This document shows, in pieces, positions 31,901 through 41,138 of a DNA stretch of 64,000 nt. Every line of letters begins with the position of its first letter. The stretch's first letter is position 1. This DNA comes from Paratrimastix pyriformis (Eukaryota > Preaxostyla > Paratrimastigidae). Position numbers and translations under genes: made by a program. The notes beneath the pieces are model-generated. The model did no database searches. It saw nothing but the letters and a program-made list of their open reading frames with translations, and was not told the origin of the DNA. The stretch is taken from the NCBI GenBank assembly GCA_027972325.1, contig JAPMOS010000006.1:167001-231000 (forward strand), given 5' to 3'.

Positions 31901-34900
31901 GGGGCCGATGGCCGTCGGGACCCCGATCACCCTGGGCCTGACTGCCCGCGATGCCTGGCGGAACCCCATTGGCTGCGTGAACGACACCGCCTCCCGGTTG
32001 CGGGTGACCGTGGATGGCAGCAGCAGCAGCAGCCTCGTGGCGGGTTTGGTATGGCGCTGCTCGGGGGACGGGGCGACCTTTGTCAGCAGCACCTGGACGC
32101 CGACCAGGGGTGATGCCGGCCGGCGGACGATTTCCGTCCTCATGTGCGACGGGCCGTCAGAGACGGGGGAGGATTTGGTCGCCTCGGTCAATGTGACGAT
32201 CACCGGTCTGTGGGACAAGACAGGCCAGTCATCTCACCGCTCGGGTCATCTCATGTAGGTGTCCCGACGGCCGCCGACAGCACCTTCACACTAAACCCCA
32301 GCAACCCAGCGGCAGGGTCACAGCTCAGGGTCGTCATCCGGGCTCGGGATCCGGCCGGGACCGAGTTTGGCTGCACGCCCGAGACGGCCAACACAACCTT
32401 CGCGGTGCTCCTCGACGGCAGCGTGGCACCGGGCGGCGATGGTGGTGCTGATGCCGTCATGTGGGCCTGCTTGGAATACGAAGAGCCCGCCTCGTTTGTG
32501 GCCGTTCTGGCCGTGCCCACCTCGGCCGGGGCGCACAATGTCTCCGTGACCCTCGACGGGCAGCCCATCAGCGGGAGTGCCACAGGCCAGCCGATGGTGG
32601 TCACAGCTGGTCTGCTGACGTCATCATGAGCCAGGGTGCTTTCCCTTCTTTGATCCCGCCGCGTCTCATATCGTTCTGTGGCGGACTGCCCGGTGCAGCG
32701 GTGGTTTCGGCCGTGAGGAGTAGCCTCGTGGCCCCGGCGAGCACCCCGGCCGGGGCTGCCTACACGGTGACCGTCACGGCCCGCGATGCAGCGGGCAATG
32801 TGGTGCCCTGCAGCGGCCCCAAGGCCGCGACCACCTTCCGGCTGCTGTGGGACGGGGCGGCATTGACGTCGGGGCTGACCTGGTCCTGCACCGGCAGCCC
32901 CGCGACGGCCACCTTCGCGGCTACCTTCGCCCCTACCGCTGCGGGCCCCCACACGGTGGCCCTCACCTACGGCGGTCAGAGACTGGGTGCCGAGGCGCCT
33001 GCCATTGTCACCATCAGCCCTGGTCTGCAGCCTGTACCGCGTTGTCTTTTCGGCGGATGTGCGGTGGTGGTGGTTTTCACCGGCCATCCTCAACGGTGTT
33101 CTTGTTGTGGGTGTTGATGGGACAGGAGCCGTTTCGGGGGAGCACAGCCGGGTGGCGGTGGAGCCCTCGGATGTGGTGGTCGCCGGCCGGCCCGTCAGGG
33201 CCACCTTCACGGCCTGCGATCCCTTCGGCAACACAATCGCATGCGCGGCCGCCACCGTCGGCAGCACCTTCGCCGTGGGCTGGGGCGACGGGTCCGGCGT
33301 GGCCACGGCACCCCCCGGGCTGGTCTGGGCTTGCAACGGGAGCGCCTTCGCGGCCACCTTCAGCCCCACCGCCAGCGGGCTCCACCTGCTCGAAGCCACG
33401 CTGGCCCCCATCGGTGGCGCCCCAGTCGGCGGCGACGCTTCTTCCGGGGGTGGCCACCCGATCCGGGTCGTCCCGGCCAGCCCCAGCGCCCTCCAGAGCA
33501 ACTTCACCACGGCCGCGATGTCCACCGCCGGTGCTGTCTTATCGGCCACCGTCACGGGCCGCGACCCGTACAGCAACGCGGTTCCGTGCACCGCCGAAAG
33601 TGCAGGGACCACCTTTGGGCTGCTGTGGGACGGCCGGGCGATCGGCACCAGTGCCACCCCTGCGACGAGCTGGTCCTGCCTGGCGGAGGCGGGCGCACCG
33701 ACCCTCTTCGTTGGGACCTTCACGCCGACGGTAGCCGGGCCGCACACCCTGGCCGTCACGGTCGGGGGGATGCCCCTGGAGGGGGGAGGCGCCGGGGCTG
33801 TGGTGGTGGCCATTCTTCCGGGTCTGTCCGCTTGTCTTCCGCTTTCACCCGCCTGACCGCCCCCGACCTCCAACCTCATCCGACCCCTGGAAACGCAGGC
33901 CCCGCCTCGGCAGCCACCAGCGCGGTGGCCTCGTCGTCGCTCTCGGCCAGCGAGTGGCAGCTGGTCCCGGGCCGCACTGCCTGGGTGGCCCTGGCGGCCC
34001 TCGGCAACCCGATCTCATGCACCGAGGCCACAGCCAACGCGACGTTTGTCCTCACGCTCGATGGGAGCCCCTGGGGCGGCGACGGTGGTGCTGCTGATGG
34101 TGGCGGCCGAGTCGGATGGGCCTGCTCGGCGGCCGGCCAGCAGCCCGCGGCGTCGTCGCTGTTCGTGGGCACGTTCAGCTGCACGGCGGCGGATGTGGGC
34201 AGCCACATCGTCGAGGTGCTGCTGCTGGCTGGCGGCGGGTCGGCCCTCGCCAGCCAGGGCGGACGATTCAACATCACCGTCACGGGTCCGCCGACAACCT
34301 CCTTAATCTCTCCGAGATTCTCACACACGCGGTTTCATTCCGCCTTTCCGGGTGATGCAGGCCCGGCCGCGGCCTCGCACAGCACGGTCCGGGTCAGCAA
34401 CTCGACCGTCCCGGCCGGGTCGCTGGTCCAGGCCACATTCACGGCCCGCGACGCGGCCGGCACCGTGGTGGGCTGCACCGAGGCCACGGCCAACGCCACC
34501 TTCGCGGTGAGGTGGTGGTGGGGCGGCGGTGCCGAACGACCGGCCCCGGCCGCTGACGTCGTGTGGAGCTGCTCAGCCGACCGTCCGGCCCTGTTTGTGG
34601 CCACTTTGTGCGCGTGTCCCAGCGATGGTCATGACGCGACCGGGACGGGCCAGCTTTCCGTCGTCATGGCCGGCAGCGGGGAGCCCCTGGCCAACGTGAC
34701 GGTGACCCTCACCCCCGGTCCGCGTTCGGCGACCCCACTCCCGCGAGGGGGGAGGTTTTCCTCGGCTCCCTCCCCCCCCTCCCTTCCTCCCTCCCCCCTC
34801 CTCCCCCCTCCCTCCCCCCCCCCCCCTTCCCCTCATCATTTTCTTTCGGTTGTGGGCGTCTGCACGGTGCAGCGGTAGTTTCGGCCGCGAGGAGCAGCTT

Positions 34901-37900
34901 CGTGGCCCCGGAGAGTTCCCCGGCCGGGGCCACCTACACGGTGACCGCGACGGCCCGCGATGAGGCGGGCAATGTGGTCCCCTGCAGCGGCGGCCCCACG
35001 GCCGCCAGCACCTTCCGGCTGCTGTGGGACGGGGCCCCGGTCGCGGCAGGGCTGAGCTGGTCCTGCACAGGCAGCAACCCCGCGGCGGCCACCTTCGCCC
35101 CCACGGCCGCGGGTCCCCACACAGTGGCGGTCACCTACGGCGGGCAGGTGCTGGGTACTGCCGTCCGCCATGTCACCGTGACGCCGGAGCCTCCCTCCCC
35201 CGCACAATCCACCTTCGCGGCTCTGTCAGCAACGGTCATGGCTGGCGCGGCAGTCCACGTCACCTTCACGGCCCGCGATCGGTATGGCAACACCGTTCCC
35301 TGTAATCCTGGTGCCGTGGCGACTGCCGGTGTTCCCTTTGCCGTGTTCCTCGATGGGCTCGCCCCACCCGGGCTGGCCTGGCGCTGCTCGGCCGACTCGC
35401 CTGCCCGCATCCTCGCCACCTGGCTGGCCCCCCTCCAGCCGGGCTCGTACGCCATAACGGCCTCCTGTGGCGGGGTCTCCGTCACCAGTGGCCCCTCAAC
35501 GGTCACCGTCTTGTCTGGTCTGTGCCCCCCTCCCTTCCACCGCCTGCGCTGCCTCCTCTCCTTTTCCTCTCTCGGTTGGCTCATTCGTCCGTTTTCCCCC
35601 ACCCTTCCCCCAATCTTTTTCGGCCGAACAGACACCACCCCGCCGACATTCGCTGCTGGCTCGGTCATCTTCACGAGCGACAACCCGAATGGACCCACGC
35701 GTGCCCGGCTGGGCGACCGGCTCTCGCTGCGATTTGCAGCCAGCGACCCGCTCGGCGCCGCCACCGTCCTCATCGCGGGCCACACCCTAGCCGCCGCCCA
35801 GCTCGACCAGGCTGCGACCGAGTGGGGAGCCTCATGGGTCGTGCGCTCGAGCGACTGTGCCGCCGAGGGTGGCGGCCCAAGGCTTCTGGGGGCCGCCGTG
35901 GTCAATGCCACCGACCGGGCGGGCAATCCGCTCCCCTCTGGCACCACCCCGGTGGCAGCCTCGGCCACGGTGGAGCTGGACTGCACTTGGCCCCGCCTGA
36001 GCCGGCTCACCTTCACCAGCTCCAACGTCCTGGCCCGAGTGGCCCAACCAGGCGACCTGGTCACGGTGCGATTCACGGCCACGGAGCCCCTCCGGGTCAC
36101 CGCCAGCAGCCCCATTGGGCTCACCATTGCCGGACACCCCGTCACTGTCACCGCCGCCGCCGCCGCCAACGATGCCGATGGCTGGACGAGCTTCGAGGCA
36201 TCCTATCAGCTGACGGGTGCGGACAGCCTGGGGCCGGTGGGCTTCACCGTTTTGACGCTGGCCGACCTGGCGGGCAACACCCTCGAGGCGCCCCTGAGCA
36301 CCCCCACCGAGGGCCCCGCGGTGATCTACTTCGGTCTGCTTTTCGTCTTCGTCTCCCGGCGTTCTTGTTTGTCCCTCTTTCGCCCCTTCTCACCCGCCTC
36401 CGCACTCTATCGCCAGGGAGCACCTGCACCCTGGGCGCCGACTGTGGCACCAAGGGCGAGTGTCTCCCTGTGGCCGCGGGCCTCTTCGGCTGTCGCTGCC
36501 CCCTGGGGAGCTCGGGTGCTCGCTGCGAGGCCGTCGAGGGCTCATGCACGGTGGACGGCGATTGCCACAACGGGGGCTCCTGCCAGGGCGCGGCCCCCTC
36601 CAAGGCGTGCGCTTGCCCCTCTGCATGGACCGGCGACCACTGCGACACCCCTGGTCTGCATCGGCAACTCACCCTGCCACTCACCGCCACTCCCTTTCCT
36701 CTCTTGCAGTGGCCGAGGTGTTCCGCTGCCACACGGATGCCGACTGCCAGTCAGGGGGCGATTCGGAGGCTCGCTGCCTCGCAGGCGGCCCGTCGAGTGC
36801 GGTGCGGCTTTGGGAGTGCCAGTGCTCCCGGACCGACTATGCGGTGACCAACACTCCCCTGGGCGGGACCACCTGTGGCCAGCGGTCCGACGCCTCCTCC
36901 TCGGGCCTGCTGGTGGCCTGCGTGGCCGGCCCGCTGGGCGGCCTTCTGTTCGTCGCCGGGCTGGTCATGCTGCTGCTGGTCAAATGCCGCGACCGGCGGC
37001 GCGGGAAGAACCGCCCGCTGAGCTGCGACGGCTCGAGGAAGGTGATAGATAACTCGCAGGTCTGGTGGAGTGTGACACGATTCGATGGTTGGTTGTCCCC
37101 CCCGAGTGAGCTCCCGGCCAGTGTGCGGACTGCCACAGCGCCCAGAGAGAGAGAACATGCTGTGGATTTGCCCATCCTGCTTCACATCTTCTCCCCTCTG
37201 CCCTCTGTCCTGTCCCCGAAATGCGGTCCCCGTGCGGCAGCAGGAGCTCACCGTCATTGGGCCTGGAGAAGCCAAGAAGGTGATCTGCTCAGAGGTCTCC
37301 GCTACTCCTCCTCCCGAGCTGCCCGCCACGACCGACACCACCGCCGCCCCCGACACCACCGCCGCCCCCGACACCACCGCCGCAGCCTCCCCGCGGAGAC
37401 CCGACGACCCACCTGCAGAGGTGCTGTTTGCACGAGGGGAACCTGTCCCGGACGCCGCAGCGCAGCCCCTCCCCCCACTGCCATCCCCGCCGCCACCCGC
37501 CGCTGCCACCGCGGAGGAAGAGGATCTTCCGGCCGCGCCCCTTCTCGACATGCTCTCTTCGCCACCAGACCCTGGGCAGGAAAGCCGGCCCCCAGTCGTG
37601 CTGTGGCAAGTGACGTCCGCCGAAACCACCATTTATAGGCCCAGCGTCGCCGCCCCCGTGCTATTTCCCGAGAGGGGAGAGGAGAGGATGGCTACTTCGG
37701 TCTGCCCTTCATTCCTCGTCTTCCTTCTCATCGGTCCCTCCTCGTCATCAGGAAGCAGCTGCGCCCTGGATGCCGACTGTGGCACCAACGGCGCCTGTGA
37801 CGCTGTGGCCGCGGGCCTCTTCGGCTGTCGCTGCCGCCGGGGAGCTCGGGTAGGGGGAAGGCTTTTCTTGCCCCTGTGTCCCCGAGCCTTTCTTTCTTTC

Positions 37901-37921
37901 TCGTGTGAGTGCGCTAACTGA
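16886..37921 (+). CDS. Gene B: giant RCC1-propeller/IPT/filamin-repeat/EGF type I membrane protein
   Basis: About seventy exons, roughly 4,500 residues. Order: signal peptide; four propeller modules; IPT- and Ig-like domains; twelve filamin-like repeats; two Ig-like domains; EGF-like domains; one membrane helix; proline-rich tail. The ATG at 16,886 opens the signal exon. The last exon (37,241 onward) stays open to TGA at 37,919-37,921, but its end overlaps a copied gene fragment, so the true stop is uncertain. Most exon joins are in frame. Two exons are out of frame: 22,355-22,616 (one base short) and 29,465-29,790. These are either assembly errors or damage. The role is inferred: a cell-surface recognition or adhesion protein. 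No close known family; LRP- or plexin-like proteins share domain types but not this plan. Confidence 0.82.
17589..17902. repeat. CCCTGC-type array, about 310 bases (gene B intron)
   Basis: Hexamer and heptamer CCCTGC(C) repeats in the intron 17,509-18,240, preceded by a short TG run. A similar array occurs at about 46,622-46,740. G-poor on the sense strand. Confidence 0.9.
18025..18117 (-). repeat. Dispersed repeat R2, copy 2 (gene B intron)
   Basis: Reverse complement of the 1,590-1,705 repeat, from the GGAAATCAGGA end to GTGTCCACCAGG, in the same intron as the CCCTGC array. Confidence 0.65.
19451..20238 (+). other. Gene B module 1: three IPT/TIG-type units
   Basis: Exons 19,451-19,704, 19,761-19,854 and 20,057-20,238. 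Unit 1: LTLTGAHFRTG, VGGLPCANVV, LQCTTDLPPG, HDVVVTNTDIG. Unit 2: VSSLSATVGRPGDVI, GCGFTATC. Unit 3: VQLGSTGTLQA, FVVPAQPSAA, YEVFVTETAAG. The last exon ends FSYA in phase 1. Confidence 0.85.
20307..22246 (+). other. Gene B module 2: RCC1-like propeller
   Basis: Starts with the 44-base exon 20,307-20,350 (GDALWVSGQN) and follows the module 1 exon order: MGDTSTGTAF (20,413 on), GGQLCLGTTTD (20,605 on), SLYGCGSSTSGE, GTVLASPQLTP (21,033 on), LLLDNGDLYGA, DGRLGLGPSVS (21,360 on), DGVLGDGATTDR (21,580 on), SGTGMNNFGS, QLGLGHAKPI (21,903 on), NDNGRLFTAT (22,107 on), closing LAWGL. Confidence 0.85.
22355..22616 (+). other. Gene B module 2: single IPT/TIG unit, one base short
   Basis: Only IPT unit 1 is present; the next propeller starts at 22,819, so units 2 and 3 are missing. 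The exon is 262 bases where every other copy has length 3n+2, and one base is missing near 22,380 (GGCGCTCGCC here, GGCGTCTCGCC expected). The second half (VGGLPCVSVV, LQCTTHPTLP, HDVVVTNTDIG) is intact in the correct frame. Confidence 0.8.
22819..24628 (+). other. Gene B module 3: RCC1-like propeller
   Basis: Full exon series: SDALWASGENTAYW (22,819 on), MGDTSTSTQPF (22,919 on), YGGALCLGTTTD (23,145 on), SLYGCGSS, GTVLASPQLTP (23,503 on), LLLENGDVYGA (23,646 on), TNGRLGLGSSVTS (23,746 on), VNGDGTTADR (23,970 on), SISGAGLNTEGS, QLGLGHTTSP (24,240 on) and the last-blade exon ending LTWGL at 24,628. Confidence 0.85.
24753..25378 (+). other. Gene B module 3: three IPT/TIG-type units
   Basis: Exons 24,753-25,012 (TLTGAHFRAE, VGGLPCANVV), 25,062-25,155 (LSTPVGRPGDVINVTGCGF) and 25,206-25,378 (QLGATGALLA, FEVPAQPTTT). 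Phases match module 1. Confidence 0.85.
25494..27326 (+). other. Gene B module 4: RCC1-like propeller
   Basis: Full exon series: GDALWASGQNDYYW (25,494 on), LGDTATGTAF (25,592 on), YGGQLCLGTTAN (25,773 on), LVVRMREP-frame exon read as SLYGCG..., GTSLLAPQLTP (26,110 on), LLLDNGDMYGA (26,263 on), DGRLGLGSSVTS (26,368 on), FGSIGDGTTTDR (26,576 on), TSGAGWNDRGS, QLGLGHTNYP (26,930 on) and GDYGGLFMTTPGNR (27,191 on), ending LAWGL. Confidence 0.82.
27101..27155 (+). repeat. Dispersed short repeat R1, partial copy (gene B intron)
   Basis: Carries AGAGAGAACATGC and GGCGCAGGCGGCAAGTTCAA, with the middle deleted and the tail diverged relative to 11,716-11,800. Shorter traces of the same repeat occur at about 1,952-1,985, 37,145-37,168 and, inverted, 23,072-23,100. 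Confidence 0.55.
27435..28134 (+). other. Gene B module 4: three IPT/TIG-type units
   Basis: Exons 27,435-27,688, 27,773-27,866 and 27,953-28,134, all in the expected phase. Unit 1 has VGGLPCANAKL, unit 2 VSSLSASVGRPGDVI, unit 3 VQLGTGGALLA. Confidence 0.85.
28234..29790 (+). other. Gene B: two IPT-like and two Ig-like domains
   Basis: Exons 28,234-28,542 (VSGLSVLHGP, VTVTGTNFAGG), 28,611-28,940 (VTGVSPAWVA, VTVTGRNLYSG), 29,021-29,356 (HSPLLAKVGDQVTVTF) and 29,465-29,790 (VAPRLAAVTG, VGDQVTLTLQADEAL). The first two are IPT-like; the last two resemble the Ig-like domains of bacterial surface proteins. Gene C has the same block at 60,361-61,915. The fourth exon is 326 bases against 321 in gene C and is out of frame; the local mismatch is near 29,672. 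Confidence 0.75.
29791..30495 (+). other. Long gene B intron
   Basis: About 705 bases between a GTCTGC donor and a CGCAG acceptor; the matching gene C intron (61,916-62,142) is 227 bases. It contains a short tandem repeat CAAATCGCCCCGGCGCAC (three units, about 29,930-29,975). No gene seen. Confidence 0.65.
30496..35517 (+). other. Gene B: twelve filamin-like Ig repeats
   Basis: Ten exons: 30,496-30,834; 30,934-31,254; 31,381-31,734; 31,846-32,205; 32,259-32,609; 32,699-33,022; 33,126-33,821 (two repeats); 33,899-34,285; 34,361-34,717; 34,873-35,517 (two repeats). Every exon length is divisible by three and phase 1 at both ends. The core pattern AGxxxTVTxTARDxxGNxVPC resembles filamin repeats. 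Nearly every repeat also has a WxC motif about forty residues on, giving a likely disulphide and so an extracellular site. NAT/NTT sites suggest glycosylation. Confidence 0.78.
35632..36333 (+). other. Gene B: two further Ig-like domains
   Basis: One 702-base exon. Domain 1 begins DTTPPTFAAGSVIFTS and contains RLGDRLSLRFAASDPL and NATDRAGNPLPSG. Domain 2 contains RLTFTSSNVLARVAQPGDLV and LTLADLAGNTLEAPL. The pattern matches the Ig-like domains near 29,021-29,790. Confidence 0.7.
36417..36900 (+). other. Gene B: EGF-like domains
   Basis: Exon 36,417-36,653 encodes two EGF-like units with regular cysteine spacing (CTLGADCGTKGEC, CRCPLGSSGARC, CTVDGDCHNGGSC, CACPSAWTGDHC). Exon 36,710 on adds a diverged cysteine-rich unit (CHTDADCQSG, WECQCSRTDY). 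They sit just outside the membrane helix, as in many adhesion receptors. Confidence 0.85.
36907..37921 (+). other. Gene B: membrane helix and cytoplasmic tail
   Basis: Helix LLVACVAGPLGGLLFVAGLV continuing to LLLV (36,907-36,981), then a basic stop-transfer stretch (KCRDRRRGK). The exon ends at 37,059 (GTCTGG donor). The final exon 37,241 on reads QELTVIGPGEAKK, then a TTAAPD triplet repeat and a proline/acid-rich tail. The frame stays open past 37,690 into a copied EGF fragment, so the natural end of the tail is unclear. Confidence 0.75.
37690..37855 (+). pseudogene. Copied fragment of a gene B-type 3' region (intron plus EGF exon)
   Basis: Matches the end of the Ig-like exon, its GTCTGC donor, the intron and the start of the EGF exon (CALDADCGTNGACDAVAAGL). 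It lacks everything after the first EGF unit. The second copy at 39,700-40,868 shares the same intron sequence, so both derive from a common duplicate. Confidence 0.7.
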
Positions 37922-39699
37922 AAATTACAAGAGCCAACGCGGCGTCCACCAGGCTTGAATTTTCCGAGCGTGTTCCGTCTTAAAGCTGTCTGACAGCGCA
38001 CCGGGGGTAAAACCTTCCGATCTTTCCGTCCAATCATGCTTCCGGGAAGAAGAGAAACGAATTGGGGAAAACCCCGGTGGTACCATCTACCCTCTGTCCC
38101 TCATCAGGAACCTGCAATCTTCGGCGCTCCTGACCCACGCCGAGAATCCCTGGCAAAGAGGCGGGCGAGAGGGCGGAAGCCCCGTCTCCTGCCATGCTCC
38201 CTCCTGATATCATCGACGGGCTCCCTAAGTCGACTCGGCTTGGTTGACCTTGTAAAATGAGAACCAGAGGGTGTATTGGAGGGTGTATTGACAGAGTCCA
38301 TGCATGACGGAGACACGTCGGCACGCCTATGGGCAAAACGACCCCCGCCGGAATTCAACCGCCTCGCTCGGTGGGGCTCGGGTCTGGCCCTGACCCGGAC
38401 AGGAACACATGGGGGGCTCACTGATTCTCTCTTGGAATATCCGTGTTTGATTCGGCACTGAGCCTCAAAGCTGCGGTCACGAAGGGGACGGGGCCATCGA
38501 AGGGGTGCATGGGGCACCAAAAACGCAAAAAGAGGTAATTTTAAATTCTGTAGGTTCACTTTTTTCTAAATGGGGTCTAGTTTCCCGGGCCCAACCCAAA
38601 CGACTGGGAGCCTGCGGACGAACCGAATTTTTCTTCGGGAGCATGCCAGACATTTTGCCAGAGAGAAAGTGGGTGGCGGGTTTCGATAAGCCCGGAGCAC
38701 CGTGCTGACATACCACAGACGGAAATGAGTCACAAGGGGTACCGGGGCGAGCGAAGGGCGCGAGGAGAAGGGGACTGCAAGAAAACTCCGAAACTTGAGG
38801 CCGACGCTGCGGGCGAACAAAGATAAAAAGGAAAATTTCGTAGGTTCAGATTTTTCTAAATACTGTTTAGTGCCCGAATATGCTGAAACGAGGTGGTTCG
38901 CCTCGCCGGACGGCGCTGAAGCCCCCATACAATGGAGTCCCGAACGAAAAAAGACTTGACCGGAACGCAACTTCTTGGAATAAAACCATCTGGAATCAAC
39001 CAGTGTGACACTCGCATCGGCTACAGTGCCGAAATCCCTGGGGAGGAGGAAAACCCATGCTATATGCAGAGGAGGGAACCGCAGAATTGAGGTTGCTGTG
39101 GATTCTGGTCTTGCAGTGAGTTAGAGGATGGCCAATGGTAAAGATCCCATCAAAAAGAGAACTCCCAAAACGTTTCTCCTGGAGAAGAGGTCATGCCAAT
39201 GGTGATCCCCGAAGTGAAAGCGCTCAGGGGTCAGTTTGAAAACTATTTCAAGATCCCTCGGGGTGTTTCCGAATCAGCATCTAACGGCCGTTTTGCGCGC
39301 CGACGTGCCGACGTGGGAAATTTACGGGCTGTGGCGGTTTCACACAAGAGATAGCGTAGCGTGTTCAACCTCAATGGCATGCAGACTGCAGCAGAAATTG
39401 AAACTCAATTCATTCAAGCCTCCATCTCATGAGTCCTCGCATGCCACATGCGTCCACTAAAGCGTGCGAATCGCAGATCAGCAGTGTTTCCTCGAATTTC
39501 GTGTCGGTGGAGATGGTCTCGTTTTTTCGCGTCGTCGTCGCTCCTAATTAGCGGCAATAGGACTTCGTTGCTTTGATTGTGGGGCTGGCAACGCTGTTGG
39601 GATGGTGCGTCGTGAGCGCGATCCGCCGTCGTTCTCTTGGTGGCGCGACCTGGGGGGGCCCGGCTCCCCGCTCTCGTCTGGCTGTGCGGGACCAAGACC
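37922..39699. other. Gene-poor spacer between gene fragments
   Basis: About 1.8 kb with no exon signatures on either strand and lower G+C than the genes. It contains the paired repeat listed at 38,519-38,885 and a short tandem GGTGTATTGGAG (about 38,268-38,290). Open frames here have no domain resemblance. Confidence 0.6.
38519..38885. repeat. Pair of about 60-base direct repeats, 300 bases apart
   Basis: Copies near 38,522-38,582 and 38,820-38,875 share AAAAAGG, then GTAGGTTCA, TTTTTCTAAAT and GT(C/T)TAGT with short gaps. Two direct copies around a 240-base core suggest a small duplication or an element relic. Family unknown. Confidence 0.55.
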
Positions 39700-40868
39700 C
39701 GGTCCGTGATGGCGACGTTGCTGATGGCCGGACGAACTACGAGCTGAGGGGTGCGGCCTGGGGCCGGTGGGCTTCACAGCGCTGACGTTGGCCGACCTGG
39801 CGGGCAACCACCCTCGAGGACCCCCTGATGAGCACCGCCCCGCAGTGATCTACTCCGGTCTGCCCTTCATTCCTCGTATTCTCATTGGTCCCTCGTCATC
39901 AGGAAGCAGCTGCACCCTGGATGCCGACTGTGGCACCAACGGCGTCTGTTACGCTGTGTCCGCGGGCCTCTTCGGCCTGCTCGCTCTGAGGGCTTATGCG
40001 ATGGACGGCGATTGCCCCAGCGGAGGCTCCTGCGAGGGTGAGGTCCCCTACAAGACGTGCACTTGTAAGTCCGCATGGACCGGCGACCACTGCGAGACCC
40101 CTGGTCTGTCTTCCCTGTCTTGTCCCACCCTGCAACTGACCTTCCATTGCGCAGTGGCCGAGGTGTATCGCTGCCACACGGATGGACACTGCCAGGCAGG
40201 TGGGGACCGGGGGGCTCGCTGTCTCGCTGGCAGCCAGACGACCACCGCCGGGGACAGCTTTGTGCGGCTGTGGGAGTGCAACTGCACCCAGGCCGGCTAT
40301 GCGTTGACCATCACACCCTCGGGCGGGACGACCTGCACTGGCCGTTTCCGCCCCTCCTCCACGAGCACGTTCGCGTACGTGGCCGGCCCGCCTGGGTGGC
40401 CTTCTTCTTCTCGTCGCAGGACTGTTGGTCACGTTGCTGCTGACCCGACGCCGGGGCAGGCGCAGGATCGTCCCGGAGCAGGCGAGCGAAGTCCCGTAGG
40501 TCTGCTGATGGTGATGTTGTGTAAAGGCTCGGATTGGGGCGTGGGAGTTGGCCCAGACCCTTTCGCGCATCCATTCCCCTCATTTTTGTCGACCCGTGCA
40601 GCAGCAGGAGCTCTCCGTCATCGGGGCGGCCCCCAGGCCGGTGGGCTTTGTTGTGAATCCCCTCGGCCCGACCTGCGCCCCAGCTCCCAACCCTCTGCTT
40701 CCGGAGTCCTTCTCCCATTCCGAAGACCTCGGCGGTCCCCCATCGCGGTCGCACCTCTTTGCCATGGCACCCCCCCAGCAGCCGTTCCCTGATGTTGTCG
40801 CTCCAAACATGTCTCTGATTGCTGTGGGAATGGGGATAAAACCTTTTGTGGTGATTTCTTTCTCCTGA
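39700..40868 (+). pseudogene. Broken copy of a gene B-type 3' end (Ig-like end, EGF, membrane helix, tail)
   Basis: Aligns with 36,205-37,300: LTLADLAGN, then the intron, EGF units (CTLDADCGTNGVC, CPSGGSC, CTCKSAWTGDHC), the diverged cysteine unit (CHTDGHCQAGG, LWECNCTQAGYA), a helix readable only one base out of frame (LLLLVAGLLVTLLL, about 40,403-40,440), and a last exon starting QQELSVIG (about 40,606). One EGF unit is shortened, a base is gained before the helix, and TAG precedes the last donor (40,497-40,499). No 5' part exists, so it cannot be a working gene. Confidence 0.75.
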
Positions 40869-41138
40869 ATCCTAAGTTAGCCGATGAACGAGACTACGCT
40901 GGCTAAGCGCTCCTCTGAAGTGGGAGCCATTTGCGTCTGCGAGAGAATTTGCGAGGGCACAGGCGATTCGGAGAAAGGAAAGGAGACTGACAGCAGGAAG
41001 AAATTCAAATCCATTTTGCCAGTCACTCTTCTCGTCTTCTGGCAATCTGTATCAGGGACGGAACACCCAAAAAGCTGACAGGACGAAGAGTCCGCTCGAA
41101 CCCGGCAAGACTGATTGAGCCGGTGCTCGCGGAAACCT
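40869..41138. other. Intergenic region upstream of gene C
   Basis: 270 bases holding the presumed gene C promoter. It contains a trace resembling repeat R1 (GAGAGAATTTGCGAGGGCAC, about 40,940). No recognisable promoter element. Confidence 0.5.

Noticed and set aside
37690-37921. Extra EGF domain as a genuine C-terminal part of gene B
   Set aside because: The open frame reads through an intron sequence to reach it, and a domain on the cytoplasmic side of the helix would be out of place; better explained as a copied fragment.
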